In this document: one piece after another, positions 43,349 to 53,327 of the stretch | Position numbering within the stretch: position 1 is the stretch's first letter | Layout: every line of letters starts with the position of its first letter | Origin: Mycobacteriaceae bacterium | Lineage (GTDB): Bacteria; Actinomycetota; Actinomycetes; Mycobacteriales; Mycobacteriaceae | DNA length: 64,000 nucleotides | Direction of reading: 5' to 3' | Assembly: GCA_019749805.1 (NCBI GenBank) | Contig: JAIEPH010000062.1 | Location: 45,911 to 109,910, forward strand | Made by a program: the position numbers and the translations under genes | Notes under the pieces: model-generated | Seen by the model: only the letters and a program-made list of their open reading frames with translations | What the model was told of the DNA's origin: nothing | Databases searched by the model: none

Positions 43349-43975
43349 TCAGCTGTCGCGCTTGACCCAGTCGTCGTAATTCACGAGCTCGTCACCGATG
43401 GTGGTGGTGTCGCCGTGTCCGGTGTAGACGACGGTGTCGTCGGGCAGCTTTCCGAGCCGGCCCGAGATCGACGAGAGGATCGTGGGGAAGTCCGAGTACG
43501 ACCGTCCGGTGGCCCCCGGGCCGCCCTGGAACAGGGTGTCGCCGCTGAAAACCGCGTTCAATGCGGGCGCATGCCAACACACCGAGCCCGGCGAGTGTCC
43601 AGGAGTGTGCAGAGCGTGCAGCTCGATGCCAGCGACAGCGAGCGTCTCGCCATCGCTGACGGTACGGAAATCCCTCTCAGGGTGAGTCATTCGCCACAGC
43701 ACGTCGTCGGCCGGATGCAGAAGCACCGGCGCGTCGAGCGCATCCGACAGCTCAGGGGCAACGGTGATGTGGTCGTTGTGCCCGTGGGTGCACACGACTG
43801 CCACCACGTTGCGGCCGCCGACGGCCATGACGATCGGCCCGGCGTCGTGGGCGGCGTCGAAGACGATGACGTCGTTGTCGTCGCCGACCAGCCAGATGTT
43901 GTTGTCGACTTCCCAGGACCCGCCGTCGAGTTCGAAGGTGCCGTGGGTGACGACGCGGGAGATGTTGTCGCTCAC
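43349..43975 (-). CDS. Metallo-beta-lactamase fold hydrolase, mycothiol pathway
   Basis: 208 aa, overlapping mscR by ATGA at its start. Zinc site [10 protein letters not shown] (H64, H66, D68, H69), then [12 protein letters not shown] and [19 protein letters not shown], then [14 protein letters not shown]. This is the glyoxalase II-like thioester hydrolase pattern. In mycobacteria the gene beside mscR is the MBL protein (Rv2260 beside Rv2259). It probably hydrolyses the S-formyl- or related mycothiol thioester made by MscR, regenerating mycothiol; that step is inferred from context. Confidence 0.85.
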   Translation of the reverse strand: MSDNISRVVTHGTFELDGGSWEVDNNIWLVGDDNDVIVFDAAHDAGPIVMAVGGRNVVAVVCTHGHNDHITVAPELSDALDAPVLLHPADDVLWRMTHPERDFRTVSDGETLAVAGIELHALHTPGHSPGSVCWHAPALNAVFSGDTLFQGGPGATGRSYSDFPTILSSISGRLGKLPDDTVVYTGHGDTTTIGDELVNYDDWVKRDS

Positions 43976-45057
43976 AGGATCACCACCGAGCGCAAAACCT
44001 CGCCGCCGTGCATGCGATGGAATGCCGACTCGATATCTTCTAAACCGATGCGTTCGGAGACGAACTTCTCCAACGGCAACCTGCCTTGCAGGTAGAGGCT
44101 GATCAACGTGGGGAAGTCACGCTCGGGCAGGCAGTCGCCATACCACGACGACTTCAGTGAACCGCCGCGGGAGAAGAAGTCGATCAGCGGCATCTCCAAC
44201 GTCATGTCCGGAGTCGGAACACCTACCAGCACAACGGTTCCGGCCAGATCGCGGGCATAGAACGCCTGCTTCCACGTTTCGGGCCGACCGACCGCGTCGA
44301 TCACCACGTCCGCGCCGAAGCCGTCGGTCAAATCCTGAATCGTCGCCACCGGGTCGAGCTCTTTGGCGTTGATGGTGTGCGTGGCCCCGAACCCGCGCGC
44401 CCAGTCCAGCTTCTTGTTGTCGGTGTCCACCGCGATGATCCGGCGCGCCCCGACCAAGGCGGCGCCCGCGATCGCGGCATCACCGACACCGCCGCAGCCG
44501 ATAACGGCCACGGTGTCGTCACGGTTGACCGCGCCGGTGTTGATCGCCGCGCCGATACCGGCCATCACCCCGCACCCCAACAGGCCCGCTACCGCGGGAT
44601 CGGCGGCCGGATCAACCTTCGTGCACTGGCCCTCGTGCACCAACGTCTTGTCGGCGAAGGCGCCGATGCCCAGCGCGGGCGTCAAGGGGGTGCCGTCGGT
44701 CAAGGTCATCGGCTGCTCGGCGTTGAATGTGTCAAAGCACAAATGTGGGCGACCGCGCTTGCATGCCCGGCACTGTCCACACACCGCACGCCAGTTCAGG
44801 ATCACGAAGTCGCCGGGCTCCACATTCGTCACGCCAGCGCCGACCGACTCCACCGTGCCCGCCGCCTCATGACCCAGCAGGAAGGGGAACTCGTCGTTGA
44901 TCCCGCCCTCGCGGTACGTCAGGTCGGTGTGGCACACGCCGCAAGCGATGATGTCGACCACCATCTCACCGGCACCCGGATCGGGGATGACCACCTCTAC
45001 CACCTCGACCGGCTCACCCTTCTTACGCGAAATCACGCCACGCACCGTCTGAGTCAT
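43972..45057 (-). CDS. mscR: S-(hydroxymethyl)mycothiol dehydrogenase / S-nitrosomycothiol reductase
   Basis: 361 aa zinc-dependent class III-type alcohol dehydrogenase. Catalytic zinc ligands are in ACGVCHTDL (C42 region) with GHE at H63-E64. Structural zinc cysteines C93, C96, C99 and C107 lie in [15 protein letters not shown], and the cofactor site is [20 protein letters not shown]. It oxidises the adduct of formaldehyde with mycothiol and reduces S-nitrosomycothiol, giving formaldehyde and NO protection in the cytosol. TATGTT at -12 to -7 predicts a leaderless mRNA. Coupled to the MBL gene and divergent from a LuxR regulator. Confidence 0.9.
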   Translation of the reverse strand: MTQTVRGVISRKKGEPVEVVEVVIPDPGAGEMVVDIIACGVCHTDLTYREGGINDEFPFLLGHEAAGTVESVGAGVTNVEPGDFVILNWRAVCGQCRACKRGRPHLCFDTFNAEQPMTLTDGTPLTPALGIGAFADKTLVHEGQCTKVDPAADPAVAGLLGCGVMAGIGAAINTGAVNRDDTVAVIGCGGVGDAAIAGAALVGARRIIAVDTDNKKLDWARGFGATHTINAKELDPVATIQDLTDGFGADVVIDAVGRPETWKQAFYARDLAGTVVLVGVPTPDMTLEMPLIDFFSRGGSLKSSWYGDCLPERDFPTLISLYLQGRLPLEKFVSERIGLEDIESAFHRMHGGEVLRSVVIL

Positions 45058-45063
45058 GGGGAT

Positions 45064-45069
45064 AACATA
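45064..45069 (-). promoter_or_regulatory. TANNNT -10 element for mscR
   Basis: TATGTT on the minus strand exactly 12 to 7 bases before the ATG at 45057; no ribosome site. Confidence 0.5.
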
Positions 45070-45143
45070 ACGTTCTCAATTAATTCATGCCCGAAGGGCC
45101 ATTTGAACTTCTCCTGCCGGATATACCGTTGTACTTCACTGAC

Positions 45144-46757
45144 ATGGATATCGGCATAGGCACTCACGGCGACCTGCTGCTGACTGCGCGCACCGCGCAC
45201 GTCCGCCGAGACTGGCATGCCTCCTACTCGGCATTCTCGCGGGCAGGCGAGGACACGCCGCTGGGTACCGACGACCTCGACGCGCTGGCCACGGCGGCCT
45301 GGCAGCTGGGCCGCGGCAAGGAGTCCTTGCGCATCGCCGAACGTGTCTTCGGACAGTTGTCGCGCACCGACCCGCCGTCGGCGGCGATGAAAGCCGTCGA
45401 ACTCGCCCTGGCGTGGTTCACCCGCGGGGACTTGGTCATCGCGCAGGGCTGGATGAACCGGGCACGCCGACTGCTCGACGGCGCTCCCGAAGGGCCTACC
45501 GACGGCTATCTGGCATATCTCGAGGCGCTGGTGGTGATGAGCGACGCCGATGCGCTCGCCGCACGGGTGCAGAGGCTACGAGAAGTCTCTGCGCGGCTCG
45601 ACATGCCCGCGCTCAACGCACTGTGCCGGGTCGCCGAGGCGCTGACCGCGATCAGCGAGGCCCGGTTGGCCGATGCGTACGGGCTGATCGACGAGGCGAT
45701 GTTGCCGATCCTTGCAGACCAGGTGCCCCTCGATTGGGCGGGCGACATCTACTGCGTCGTCCTCACCCAATGTCACCGGCTGGCCGACCTGCCGCGAATG
45801 AGGGCGTGGACCCAATCAATGGAGCGCTGGTGCAACGACTTTGCGGCGTCGTCGAACTACGGCGGGGTCTGTGATGTGCATCGGTTGCAGCTGTCGGCTG
45901 CCACCGAGGACTACCGCCGGCTCGAGGACAGGCTTGCCGAGACCAGCCGGGCGCTGGAGGAGGTCAACACCTGGGCCGCCGGTGAGGGGTACTTCCAACT
46001 GGGGGAGGTGCGGCGGCTGCGCGGCGATGCCGATGGTGCGTTCGCGGCCTTTGCGCACGCCCGGGCCCTTGGTGTGGAGCCGCAACCCGGTGAGGCGTTG
46101 CTGCGTTGCCGGGTGGGTGACCGCGAGACCGCGTGGACCGATTTGCGGCTGGCGCTTGCCGGCGCCGACCGGCCGGGCCGCATGCGATTGTTGCGCGCGT
46201 CGGTCGAAATCGCGCTGGCACGTGGCAGCCTCGACGAAGGCGAAAGATACTGCGCCGAACTCGAATCCGGCGCCGAAGCGTTCGCCACCCCTGGCTTCCG
46301 GGCGTGGGCGGCACACGCCCGCGGCGCGCTGCTGACACAGCAGGGGCAGCACGCGAGCGCACTGGGCTTGCTCGAAGCGGCGCTGCGCGAGTATCGAACT
46401 CAGCAATCTCGGTACGAAACCGCGCAGATCTACGAGTGGATGGCCGTCGCGCACAAGGGCCTCGGCGACGAGCGGCTGGCCGCCGCGGACTCGGCGACCG
46501 CCGAGAGCATCTACGCCCAGCTGGGAGTCGAGTCGGCCCAGATCTGCGTCACCGCCACACCCCGGGGTCTGACCAAACGCGAAATCGAGATCCTGCAACG
46601 AATCGCCGGGGGCGCGACCAACAGACGGGTTGCCGAGCAGATCTGCATCAGTGAGAAGACGGTCGGCCGTCATCTGGCAAACATCTACGCCAAACTCGAC
46701 GTCTCGTCGCGCACGGCCGCGGTGGCGTGGGCATACGACAACGACATCCTGCAATGA
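45144..46757 (+). CDS. LuxR-type regulator with TPR-like helices, no ATPase domain
   Basis: 537 aa from ATG 45144 ([20 protein letters not shown]); the ORF track uses ATG 45087, which lies only 29 bases from the mscR start. A TATACC at 45122 would place the transcript start just before 45144. Residues about 20-450 are repeated helical hairpins rich in A/L/R/E, TPR-like, without a Walker motif, unlike classical LAL regulators. The C-terminal HTH reads [44 protein letters not shown]. Divergent from mscR, so it may regulate mscR or the downstream methyltransferase. Signal unknown. Confidence 0.8.
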   Translation: MDIGIGTHGDLLLTARTAHVRRDWHASYSAFSRAGEDTPLGTDDLDALATAAWQLGRGKESLRIAERVFGQLSRTDPPSAAMKAVELALAWFTRGDLVIAQGWMNRARRLLDGAPEGPTDGYLAYLEALVVMSDADALAARVQRLREVSARLDMPALNALCRVAEALTAISEARLADAYGLIDEAMLPILADQVPLDWAGDIYCVVLTQCHRLADLPRMRAWTQSMERWCNDFAASSNYGGVCDVHRLQLSAATEDYRRLEDRLAETSRALEEVNTWAAGEGYFQLGEVRRLRGDADGAFAAFAHARALGVEPQPGEALLRCRVGDRETAWTDLRLALAGADRPGRMRLLRASVEIALARGSLDEGERYCAELESGAEAFATPGFRAWAAHARGALLTQQGQHASALGLLEAALREYRTQQSRYETAQIYEWMAVAHKGLGDERLAAADSATAESIYAQLGVESAQICVTATPRGLTKREIEILQRIAGGATNRRVAEQICISEKTVGRHLANIYAKLDVSSRTAAVAWAYDNDILQ

Positions 46758-46875
46758 GCATCTGCATCGAATGCACCACAACGACGTCCGAAACGTGCAG
46801 GGTTTGGCCGATGCGGACGGTGCGCGCCAGGCGTTTACTTCAAATGATCACCGCTCGACTACCTCAAGGAGCACG

Positions 46876-47955
46876 ATGACCACCATCGAAGAACAGCAAT
46901 TCACCGACACCACAGAAGAATTCGCCGACCGTATCGCCGGTGCCATCGACAGCGCCAGCCTGGCGATACTGCTGTCGATCGGGCACCAGACCAAACTGTT
47001 CGACACGCTGGCCGAACTTCCACCGGCCACCAGCGCGCAGATCGCCGACGCCGCCGGGCTCAACGAACGCTATGTGCGGGAATGGCTGGGCGGGGTGGTG
47101 TCCGGCCGCGTCGTCGAATTCAACCCGGCCACGCAGACCTATACCCTTCCGCGGCACCGCGCGGCCGTGCTGACGCGGGCGGCGGGTCCGGACAATCTGG
47201 CCCGCGTCGCGCAGTTCATACCGATGCTCGGTGAGGTGGAACAGCAGGTTGTCGATTGCTTCCACAACGGCGGTGGTTTGTCCTACAGCGACTACCCTCG
47301 CTTTCACAAGCTGATGGCCGAGGAGAGCGGTGAGGTGTTCGACGCCGCACTCGTGGAGGTCATCCTGCCGATGGCCGACGGCCTGCCCGAGCGGCTGCGC
47401 GCCGGCGCCGACGTGGCCGACATCGGCTGTGGCAGTGGTCACGCGATCAATGTCATGGCACAGGCGTTTCCGGCAAGTCGCTTCACCGGGATCGACTTCT
47501 CCGACGAAGGCCTCGCTGTCGGCCGAGCCGAAGCCCAACGGCTGAGCCTGCCCAACGCGACGTTCGCCGCCATGGACGTGGCCGCGCTCGATATGAGCGA
47601 AACCTATGACGTCATCACAGTTTTCGACGCGATTCACGACCAGGCCCACCCCGCGCGGGTGCTCCAGAACATCTATTCCGCGCTGCGGCCAGGCGGCCTG
47701 TTGTTGATGGTCGACATCAAGGCGTCGACTCAGTTGGAGGACAATGTCGGCGTGCCGTTGGCGACATACCTCTACACGGTGTCGACGATGCACTGCATGA
47801 GCGTGTCGTTGGGTCTGGGCGGAGATGGGCTGGGCACCTGTTGGGGCCGGCAACTGGCGACCTCGATGCTCGCCGATGCCGGCTTCGGGGACGTCACGGT
47901 CCGCGAGATCGAATCCGACGCGTTCAACTACTACTACATCGCGCGCAAATCATGA
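46876..47955 (+). CDS. SAM-dependent methyltransferase with N-terminal winged helix
   Basis: 359 aa from ATG 46876 with AAGGAG six bases upstream; the ORF track start is inside the LuxR gene. The N-terminal winged-helix dimerisation region reads [40 protein letters not shown]. The SAM site is near residue 181 ([21 protein letters not shown]), then [19 protein letters not shown] and [32 protein letters not shown]. It resembles Rv2258c. Stop overlaps the homocysteine methyltransferase start (ATGA). Substrate unknown. Confidence 0.85.
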   Translation: MTTIEEQQFTDTTEEFADRIAGAIDSASLAILLSIGHQTKLFDTLAELPPATSAQIADAAGLNERYVREWLGGVVSGRVVEFNPATQTYTLPRHRAAVLTRAAGPDNLARVAQFIPMLGEVEQQVVDCFHNGGGLSYSDYPRFHKLMAEESGEVFDAALVEVILPMADGLPERLRAGADVADIGCGSGHAINVMAQAFPASRFTGIDFSDEGLAVGRAEAQRLSLPNATFAAMDVAALDMSETYDVITVFDAIHDQAHPARVLQNIYSALRPGGLLLMVDIKASTQLEDNVGVPLATYLYTVSTMHCMSVSLGLGGDGLGTCWGRQLATSMLADAGFGDVTVREIESDAFNYYYIARKS

Positions 47956-48893
47956 CCCGGCGCGGCAGTCTTCCTCAGCTGGGCGGCGGCTTGTTCGTGA
48001 CCGACGGTGGACTCGAGACCGAACTCGTCTTCCATGACGGCATCGACCTGCCTGCCTTCGCGGCGTTCCCGTTGCTCGACAGTCCGGACACCCGGGACCG
48101 GCTGCGGCGGTACTACGACGGGTACCTGGCGATCGCGCGCAGGCATGACGCCGGTTTCGTCGTCGAAACACCAACGTGGCGTGCCAATCCCGACTGGGCC
48201 TCACAGCTCGGATACTCGCCCGAGCGCCTCGACGCGGTGAACCGTTCGGCGGTGGAGCTCGCCGAGGAGGTCCGTGCGGCCGCGACGGCCGAGGGTCTCA
48301 CCGCGGTGGTGAGCGGCTGCGTGGGCCCGCGCGGCGACGGCTATGACCCGCGCGACGCGATGACGGCCGAGGATGCCGAGCGGTATCACGCGGTCCAGAT
48401 CGCGACGTTCGCCGATACGACCGCCGATCAGGTCACCGCGATCACGATGACCAACGTCGCAGAGGGGATCGGTGTGGTGCGCGCCGCTGCCGCGGTGGGC
48501 ATTCCCGCAGCGGTCTCGTTCACCGTCGAGACCGATGGCCGGCTGCCGACGGGTCAGCCGTTGCACGAGGCGATCGAGCAGGTTGATGCCGAAACAGACG
48601 GCGGTGCAGCGTATTTCATGGTCAACTGCGCGCATCCGACGCATTTCGCGGATGCGCTGGGCCGCGACGGGGCGTGGCGGTCGCGGCTCGTCGGTCTGCG
48701 CGCGAACGCGTCATCGAAGAGCCACGCTGAACTCGACGAGTCCACCGAGCTCGACGAAGGCGACCCCGACGACCTCGGGGCGCGGCACGCCGCCCTGCGG
48801 GATCGCTTACCTGCGGTGACGGTGCTCGGCGGGTGCTGCGGCACCGACGCGCGCCATGTGGCGGCCATCTGTGAGGCGTGGAGCGCCCAATAG
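47952..48893 (+). CDS. Homocysteine S-methyltransferase family protein
   Basis: 313 aa from ATG 47952 (ATGA overlap with the methyltransferase). TIM-barrel pattern of MmuM-type enzymes: [78 protein letters not shown], and [11 protein letters not shown]. The zinc cysteines are in NCAHP and [10 protein letters not shown] (near residues 225 and 295). It should transfer a methyl group (for example from S-methylmethionine) to homocysteine, giving methionine. Coupling to a SAM-dependent methyltransferase suggests local recycling of the methyl cycle. It is absent between the neighbours in M. tuberculosis, as I recall. Confidence 0.85.
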   Translation: MTRRGSLPQLGGGLFVTDGGLETELVFHDGIDLPAFAAFPLLDSPDTRDRLRRYYDGYLAIARRHDAGFVVETPTWRANPDWASQLGYSPERLDAVNRSAVELAEEVRAAATAEGLTAVVSGCVGPRGDGYDPRDAMTAEDAERYHAVQIATFADTTADQVTAITMTNVAEGIGVVRAAAAVGIPAAVSFTVETDGRLPTGQPLHEAIEQVDAETDGGAAYFMVNCAHPTHFADALGRDGAWRSRLVGLRANASSKSHAELDESTELDEGDPDDLGARHAALRDRLPAVTVLGGCCGTDARHVAAICEAWSAQ

Positions 48894-48896
48894 GCT
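48891..48896 (+). promoter_or_regulatory. TANNNT -10 element for the serine hydrolase
   Basis: TAGGCT exactly 12 to 7 bases before GTG 48903; its TAG doubles as the stop codon of the upstream gene. Confidence 0.5.
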
Positions 48897-48902
48897 GCTG
48901 AT

Positions 48903-49727
48903 GTGGCAGCGCTTGATGCGATCGAAGAGTGGCCGGTCCCGACCGCCGCAGCAGCGGTGGTCGGACCGTCCGGAATCCTGGCCCAGCACGGCGACGTCCG
49001 GCAGCGCTTCAAGTTGGCATCGGTGACCAAGCCGCTGGTGGCCCGGGCCGCGCAGATCGCGGTCGAGGAGGGTGCCGTCGACTTCGACACCGAAGCCGGC
49101 CCGCCCGGCTCCACGGTGCGTCACCTGCTGGCCCACACGTCCGGGTACTCGATGCACTCAGCGGATCTGATGGCCGAGCCCGGCAAACGCCGGGTGTACT
49201 CGAACTACGGATTCGGGGTGCTCGCCGAGACGATCCAACGGGCGGCGGGCATCGAGTTCGGGCAGTACCTGACCGAGGCGGTATGCGAGCCGCTCGGGCT
49301 GTCGGATACGACGCTGGCGGGCGGTGCCGAGGCGGCCGGATTCGGCGCCACCTCGACCGTCACCGACCTCGTCGCCTTCGCCGGCGACCTGCTGCGCCCC
49401 GCGATCGTGTCCGAACAGATGCACACCGAGGCCACCCTGGTGCAGTTTCCCGGCGTGTCGGGGGTGCTGCCCGGTTTCGGGACGCAGCGTCCCAACGACT
49501 GGGGGCTGGGCTTCGAGATCAGGGACGACAAGTCGCCGCACTGGACAGGTTCGGCGAACTCGGACGCCACCTACGGGCATTTCGGCCAGTCAGGGACGTT
49601 TTTATGGGTGGACCCGCAGGTTGACCTGGCGCTCGTGGTGCTCACGGACCGCGATTTCGGCGACTGGGCCTATTCGCGCTGGCCCGCGCTGTCTGATGCC
49701 ATCCTGAGAGAATTCGGCGCAGACTAG
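48903..49727 (+). CDS. Beta-lactamase-related serine hydrolase
   Basis: 274 aa, GTG start, no ribosome site, leaderless context. Class C beta-lactamase/esterase fold: nucleophile motif LASVTKPLVARAAQIA (SxxK), then HLLAHTSGYSMHSA, YSNYGFGVLAETIQRAAG (YxN), and YGHFGQSGTFLWVDPQVDLALVVLTDRD (HxG-like). No signal peptide, so the enzyme is cytosolic and unlikely to be an antibiotic lactamase; an esterase or peptidase activity is more probable. It resembles Rv2257c. Confidence 0.83.
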   Translation: MAALDAIEEWPVPTAAAAVVGPSGILAQHGDVRQRFKLASVTKPLVARAAQIAVEEGAVDFDTEAGPPGSTVRHLLAHTSGYSMHSADLMAEPGKRRVYSNYGFGVLAETIQRAAGIEFGQYLTEAVCEPLGLSDTTLAGGAEAAGFGATSTVTDLVAFAGDLLRPAIVSEQMHTEATLVQFPGVSGVLPGFGTQRPNDWGLGFEIRDDKSPHWTGSANSDATYGHFGQSGTFLWVDPQVDLALVVLTDRDFGDWAYSRWPALSDAILREFGAD

Positions 49728-49843
49728 CGCAACAGGCGCCTCACAGGGCACAATAGACACGCACGACACATACATTTGCGAATACTTCGGAACCGCCAGG
49801 TCGCTTGGGGAAGACGTCCCTCGTGGAGCCGAAGGAGCAGCAA

Positions 49844-50356
49844 ATGCGTGCAGCGAACCAATTCGCCGACGCGGCGACTGGCGTGGTGTACATCCATGCT
49901 TCTCCCGCGGCGGTAGCCCCTCATGTCGAGTGGGCGCTGTCGTCGACTCTTTCGGCGAGAGCAAACCTGAAGTGGACGCCCCAGCCGGCCATGCCCGGGC
50001 AGCTGCGCGCCGTCACCAACTGGATCGGGCCGGTGGGCACGGGGGCGGCCCTGGCGAACGCACTGCGGTCCTGGTCGGTGTTGCGCTTCGAAGTCACCGA
50101 GGACCCCAGCGCGGGCGTCGACGGTCATCGCTGGTGCCACACCCCGCAATTGGGCATGTGGAGCGGCGCGATGAGCGCCAACGGCGACGTGATGGTCGGC
50201 GAGATGCGGCTGCGGACGTTGATGCAATCGGGGGCCGACATGCTGGCCGCCGAACTCGATTCGGTGCTCGGCACCGCATGGGACGAGGCGCTCGAGCCCT
50301 ACCGTGACGGCGGCGACGCCGCCGAGGTCAGCTGGCTGACCCGAGGAGTCGGCTAG
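49844..50356 (+). CDS. DUF3145 protein
   Basis: 170 aa from ATG 49844 with GAAGGAG upstream; the ORF track start is 13 codons earlier. Conserved DUF3145 sequence: MRAANQFADAATGVVYIHAS, AAVAPHVEWALSSTLSARANLKWTPQPAMPGQLRAV, NWIGPVGTGAALANALRSWSVLRFEVTEDP, and WCHTPQLGMWSGAMSANGDVMVGEMRLR. Actinobacterial family of unknown function, soluble. Located as in M. tuberculosis between the serine hydrolase and lipid genes. Confidence 0.82.
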   Translation: MRAANQFADAATGVVYIHASPAAVAPHVEWALSSTLSARANLKWTPQPAMPGQLRAVTNWIGPVGTGAALANALRSWSVLRFEVTEDPSAGVDGHRWCHTPQLGMWSGAMSANGDVMVGEMRLRTLMQSGADMLAAELDSVLGTAWDEALEPYRDGGDAAEVSWLTRGVG

Positions 50357-50368
50357 CCGCGTGTGCTC

Positions 50369-50385
50369 GGAGTTCGGCGCGCTGA
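50369..50385 (+). repeat. Partial left arm of the 53-bp palindromic element
   Basis: GGAGTTCGGCGCGCTGA matches the left end of the elements at 2008 and 55408 at 15 of 18 positions when extended by one base, but no right arm follows. It may be a degraded copy; it lies between the DUF3145 and DUF732 genes. Confidence 0.35.
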
Positions 50386-50469
50386 GAAAATTCACCGGCA
50401 AATTTCGCAGTAGTTGCACCTTCGACTTCGCGATCGCTGAGACTGTCGTCATCTCCCCAGGAGGCGACA

Positions 50470-50766
50470 ATGTTCACGATCCGCATAATCACCGCAGCGG
50501 CCTTCGCCACCGGTGCGCTTCTCACCACGGCAACCGCATCGGCATCACCGGCGACCGACGCGCTGTTCGGCGCCCTGGACGGGCTCGGGTTGCCGATATC
50601 GGGACCGGCCGTCGTCACGGCGGGCAATCTGGCCTGCGATTCCTCTACCAGCGGCCTGGCCCGCGATCTGATCGCATCGCGGATCTCCAGCGAGTTCGGC
50701 CTGGACCCCGGTCAGGCGAACCAGTTCGTCGGGATCAGCCTCGCGGTCTACTGCCCGCTGCGATAA
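50470..50766 (+). CDS. Small secreted DUF732 protein
   Basis: 98 aa, ATG with CAGGAGGC upstream. Signal peptide MFTIRIITAAAFATGALLTT then ATASASP. The mature part, DALFGALDGLGLPISGPAVVTAGNLACDSS and SEFGLDPGQANQFVGISLAVYCPLR, has the two conserved cysteines of the DUF732 fold (LAC and YCP). Exported, function unknown. Convergent with the diacylglycerol kinase gene, with only three bases between. Confidence 0.85.
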   Translation: MFTIRIITAAAFATGALLTTATASASPATDALFGALDGLGLPISGPAVVTAGNLACDSSTSGLARDLIASRISSEFGLDPGQANQFVGISLAVYCPLR

Positions 50767-50769
50767 TCG

Positions 50770-51669
50770 CTACGAGGCCGGCGTCAGGATCTTCAGCGCC
50801 CCCGGCACCGCCGACACCTCGACGGGAAGCGGACAGGCGTACTCACCATCGGCGTAGGCGTTGATGCCCGGCGAGTCGACGGTGATGGTGCGGGCACGCT
50901 CGGTGCGGACCTCGTCGAGGTCGACGTGCGTGCCCTTGAATACGGTGGGGAACAGTCGGATCAGCTTCGTGCGCGACGCCGATGACACCATCGTGACGTC
51001 CAGCAGTCCGTCGGTGGGGTCGGCCTTCGGACAGATCCGCATGCCGCCGCCGTAGCTCTTGGTGTTGCCGAAGGCGGCCAACGTCAATTCGGTGTCCAGT
51101 TCGCGCCCGTCGAACGTCAGGCTGAACGGCAGCAGCCGCAATTTGGACAACTCGGCGACCATCGCGACGTGGTAGCGCATGCGGCCGTGCGGCCACTTCA
51201 TCCGGTTGGTTCTGTCGGTCACCAGCGAGTCGAAGCCGGCGGCCATCACGGTGCCGAACCACTTCTGGGCGCCGTCGATGCTCCTGATGCGACCCAGGTC
51301 GACGGTCTTGGCCACGCCGTCGACGATGACGTCGGCTGCGGCTTCGGGATCCTTTGCCGGAATGCCGAATTCACGGGCATGGTCGTTGCCAGTGCCAGAC
51401 GGGATGATGCCCAGCGGGATGTCGGTCTGCGCAAGCACCTGCAGGGCAAGCGAGACGATGCCGTCGCCGCCGACGACGACCAGCGCATCCATCCCGCGTT
51501 CGAGTGCACCCTCGACGAGTCGTCTCGCGTGCTCGGCATCGGTACCCGCGATGGCGACGACGTCGATGCCGCGCCGGTGCAACCGCGCGACGGCGCGTTC
51601 GGCGGCGTGCGGGGCACTGCCGTGCCCCGATGCCGGATTCGTCAGCATCGTGACGCGGTTGAAGGTCAT
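50770..51669 (-). CDS. Diacylglycerol kinase family lipid kinase
   Basis: 299 aa from ATG 51669, overlapping the FAD oxidase stop (ATGA). The ORF track joins it to out-of-frame upstream sequence. Nucleotide motif VVVGGDGIVSLALQVLA at residues 65-81, then IIPSGTGNDHAREFGIP and the C-terminal PSPGINAYADGEYACPLPVEVSAVPGALKILTP-like core (DGE motif). It phosphorylates a diacylglycerol or related lipid to phosphatidate. It resembles Rv2252, which is implicated in phosphatidylinositol-mannoside synthesis by published work. Confidence 0.87.
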   Translation of the reverse strand: MTFNRVTMLTNPASGHGSAPHAAERAVARLHRRGIDVVAIAGTDAEHARRLVEGALERGMDALVVVGGDGIVSLALQVLAQTDIPLGIIPSGTGNDHAREFGIPAKDPEAAADVIVDGVAKTVDLGRIRSIDGAQKWFGTVMAAGFDSLVTDRTNRMKWPHGRMRYHVAMVAELSKLRLLPFSLTFDGRELDTELTLAAFGNTKSYGGGMRICPKADPTDGLLDVTMVSSASRTKLIRLFPTVFKGTHVDLDEVRTERARTITVDSPGINAYADGEYACPLPVEVSAVPGALKILTPAS

Positions 51670-53291
51670 GACGGAATCAGCTTGCCGGGGTTGAGGATTC
51701 CCGCCGGATCGAGGGTTGCCTTGACGGCCCGCAACACCTCGACGCCGAGATCGCCGATCTCGTCGCGCATCCACGGGCGGTGATCGGCGCCGACGGCGTG
51801 GTGGTGGGTGATGGTGGCGCCGGTGCGCATCATCGCCTCCGACGCCGCCGTTTTCGCCCTGTGCCACTGCTCGATCGGATTGCCGCGCTGGCCGGCGACG
51901 ACCGTGAAGTACAACGAGGCTCCGGTCGGATACACATGCGAAATGTGGCACAGCACCAGTGCCGGCGTCCCGGATTCGCCGAGAGACTTCGTCAGCGCCT
52001 CGGTGACCGCCGCCTTGAGCGCGGGCACGTTCGACCAATTGGTCGCGGTCTCCAGCGTCTCGCACAAGGCGCCGGCCGACAGCAACGAGTCGCGAAGGTA
52101 GGGCGCGTTGAACCGGCCGTGCTCCCAGGCGCGGGCCGGGGCCTCGCCGAGCGACGTGCCACCTGCGGCCTGCATCACCGCGCGTGTTTCGGCATGGCGA
52201 CTCTCGACGTGTGCCGCGGTGCCCTCGAACGCGGTGATCGCCAGGCAACCGCCGGTGATCTGTTCTTCGCCGATGCTCTCGGTGGTGGCCAGGTTCACTC
52301 CGGTTTCGGCCTCGTCGGATAATCGGATGACCGTCGGCCCGGCGCCGGTCTGCACGACGGCGCGCAAGGCGTCGGCGCCCGTCGTGAAGTCCGGGAACGA
52401 CCACGCCTCGTAGGTCGTCGCCGCGGGCACCGGGTGCACCTTGACCCGCACGCGGGTGATGATCCCGAACACGCCCTCCGAACCGATCATCAACTGGCGC
52501 AGGTCAGGACCGGCGGCCGACTCGGGGGCACGGCCGAGGTCGAGCACGCCCGCCGGGGTCACCGTGCGCAGTCCGCGCACCATGTCGTTGAATCGCCCGT
52601 AACCCGCCGAATCCTGGCCCGACGAGCGGGTGGCGGCGAACCCGCCGATGGTCGCGTACTGGAAACTCTGCGGAAAGTGGCCGAGGGAGAAGCCGCGTTC
52701 GCCGAGCAGGCGTTCGGCCTCGGGCCCGGTCAGCCCGGCGCCGAGTTCGGCTTCGCCGGAAACCTCGTCGAGCGAATGTAGTTCGGTGAGGCGGCGCAGA
52801 TCCAGCGAGATGACCGCGCTGAAATCGCCGCGGATCGGGTCGAGGCCGCCGACCACACTCGTTCCGCCGCCGAACGGGACGATCGCGATTCCGTGCTCGG
52901 AGCAGTACCGCAGGATCGCGGCGATCTCCTCGTCACGCTGGGGCAACAGCACGGCGTCGGGTGCGTCCTGCACGCCGGAGTCCTTGCGACGCAAGAGGTC
53001 CAGGGTCGACTTGCCGCCGGCGCGAAGGAGTCGGCCGCGGTTGTCGACACGGCAGTGGTCGGCTCCGACGATGCCGGCCAGCCCGTCACGGTCGGCGTCG
53101 GACAGCGCGGACGGGCGAAGGGTGACGTCCTCGGCCTCGAGATCGGGCGTAGCGGCACCGTCGACGCCCAGCGCCTGCTTCAGCAGCGCCTTTATCCCGT
53201 CGGACAGCGGTTTGGCCGCAGCGGGATCGCCCCAGGCGTTCCACTTCATCGGGGGCAGCAGAGCGGTCTGTTGGTCATCCGGACGCGTCAT
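51666..53291 (-). CDS. FAD-binding oxidase, alkylglycerone-phosphate-synthase-like
   Basis: 541 aa. PCMH-type FAD domain: AAILRYCSEHGIAIVPFGGGTSVVGGLDPIRG, GFSLGHFPQSFQYATIGGFAATRSSGQDSAGYGRFNDMVRG and LMIGSEGVFGIITRVRVKVHP. The C-terminal cap ends with the histidine-rich ATITHHHAVGADHRPWMRDEIG, which matches the AGPS (ether-lipid) group. Whether mycobacteria make ether lipids with it is not established; a 2-hydroxyacid oxidase is the alternative. First gene of a pair with the lipid kinase and divergent from TetR. Confidence 0.82.
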   Translation of the reverse strand: MTRPDDQQTALLPPMKWNAWGDPAAAKPLSDGIKALLKQALGVDGAATPDLEAEDVTLRPSALSDADRDGLAGIVGADHCRVDNRGRLLRAGGKSTLDLLRRKDSGVQDAPDAVLLPQRDEEIAAILRYCSEHGIAIVPFGGGTSVVGGLDPIRGDFSAVISLDLRRLTELHSLDEVSGEAELGAGLTGPEAERLLGERGFSLGHFPQSFQYATIGGFAATRSSGQDSAGYGRFNDMVRGLRTVTPAGVLDLGRAPESAAGPDLRQLMIGSEGVFGIITRVRVKVHPVPAATTYEAWSFPDFTTGADALRAVVQTGAGPTVIRLSDEAETGVNLATTESIGEEQITGGCLAITAFEGTAAHVESRHAETRAVMQAAGGTSLGEAPARAWEHGRFNAPYLRDSLLSAGALCETLETATNWSNVPALKAAVTEALTKSLGESGTPALVLCHISHVYPTGASLYFTVVAGQRGNPIEQWHRAKTAASEAMMRTGATITHHHAVGADHRPWMRDEIGDLGVEVLRAVKATLDPAGILNPGKLIPS

Positions 53292-53292
53292 G

Positions 53293-53327
53293 CGTTACAG
53301 TATTACATATGCTGTCAATCAGTAACG
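53293..53327. promoter_or_regulatory. Divergent operator/promoter between the FAD oxidase and TetR genes
   Basis: CGTTAC (53293) and GTAACG (53322) form an inverted repeat around the tetR start. TACAGT (plus, 53296) and TACTGT (minus, overlapping) can act as -10 elements for the two leaderless genes, whose starts are only 17 bases apart. One regulator bound here would block both. Confidence 0.5.

Noticed and set aside
51670-52404. N-terminal extension of the DGK ORF
   Set aside because: It lies inside the FAD oxidase gene in another frame; ATG 51669 with ATGA overlap and the family N-terminus is the real start.
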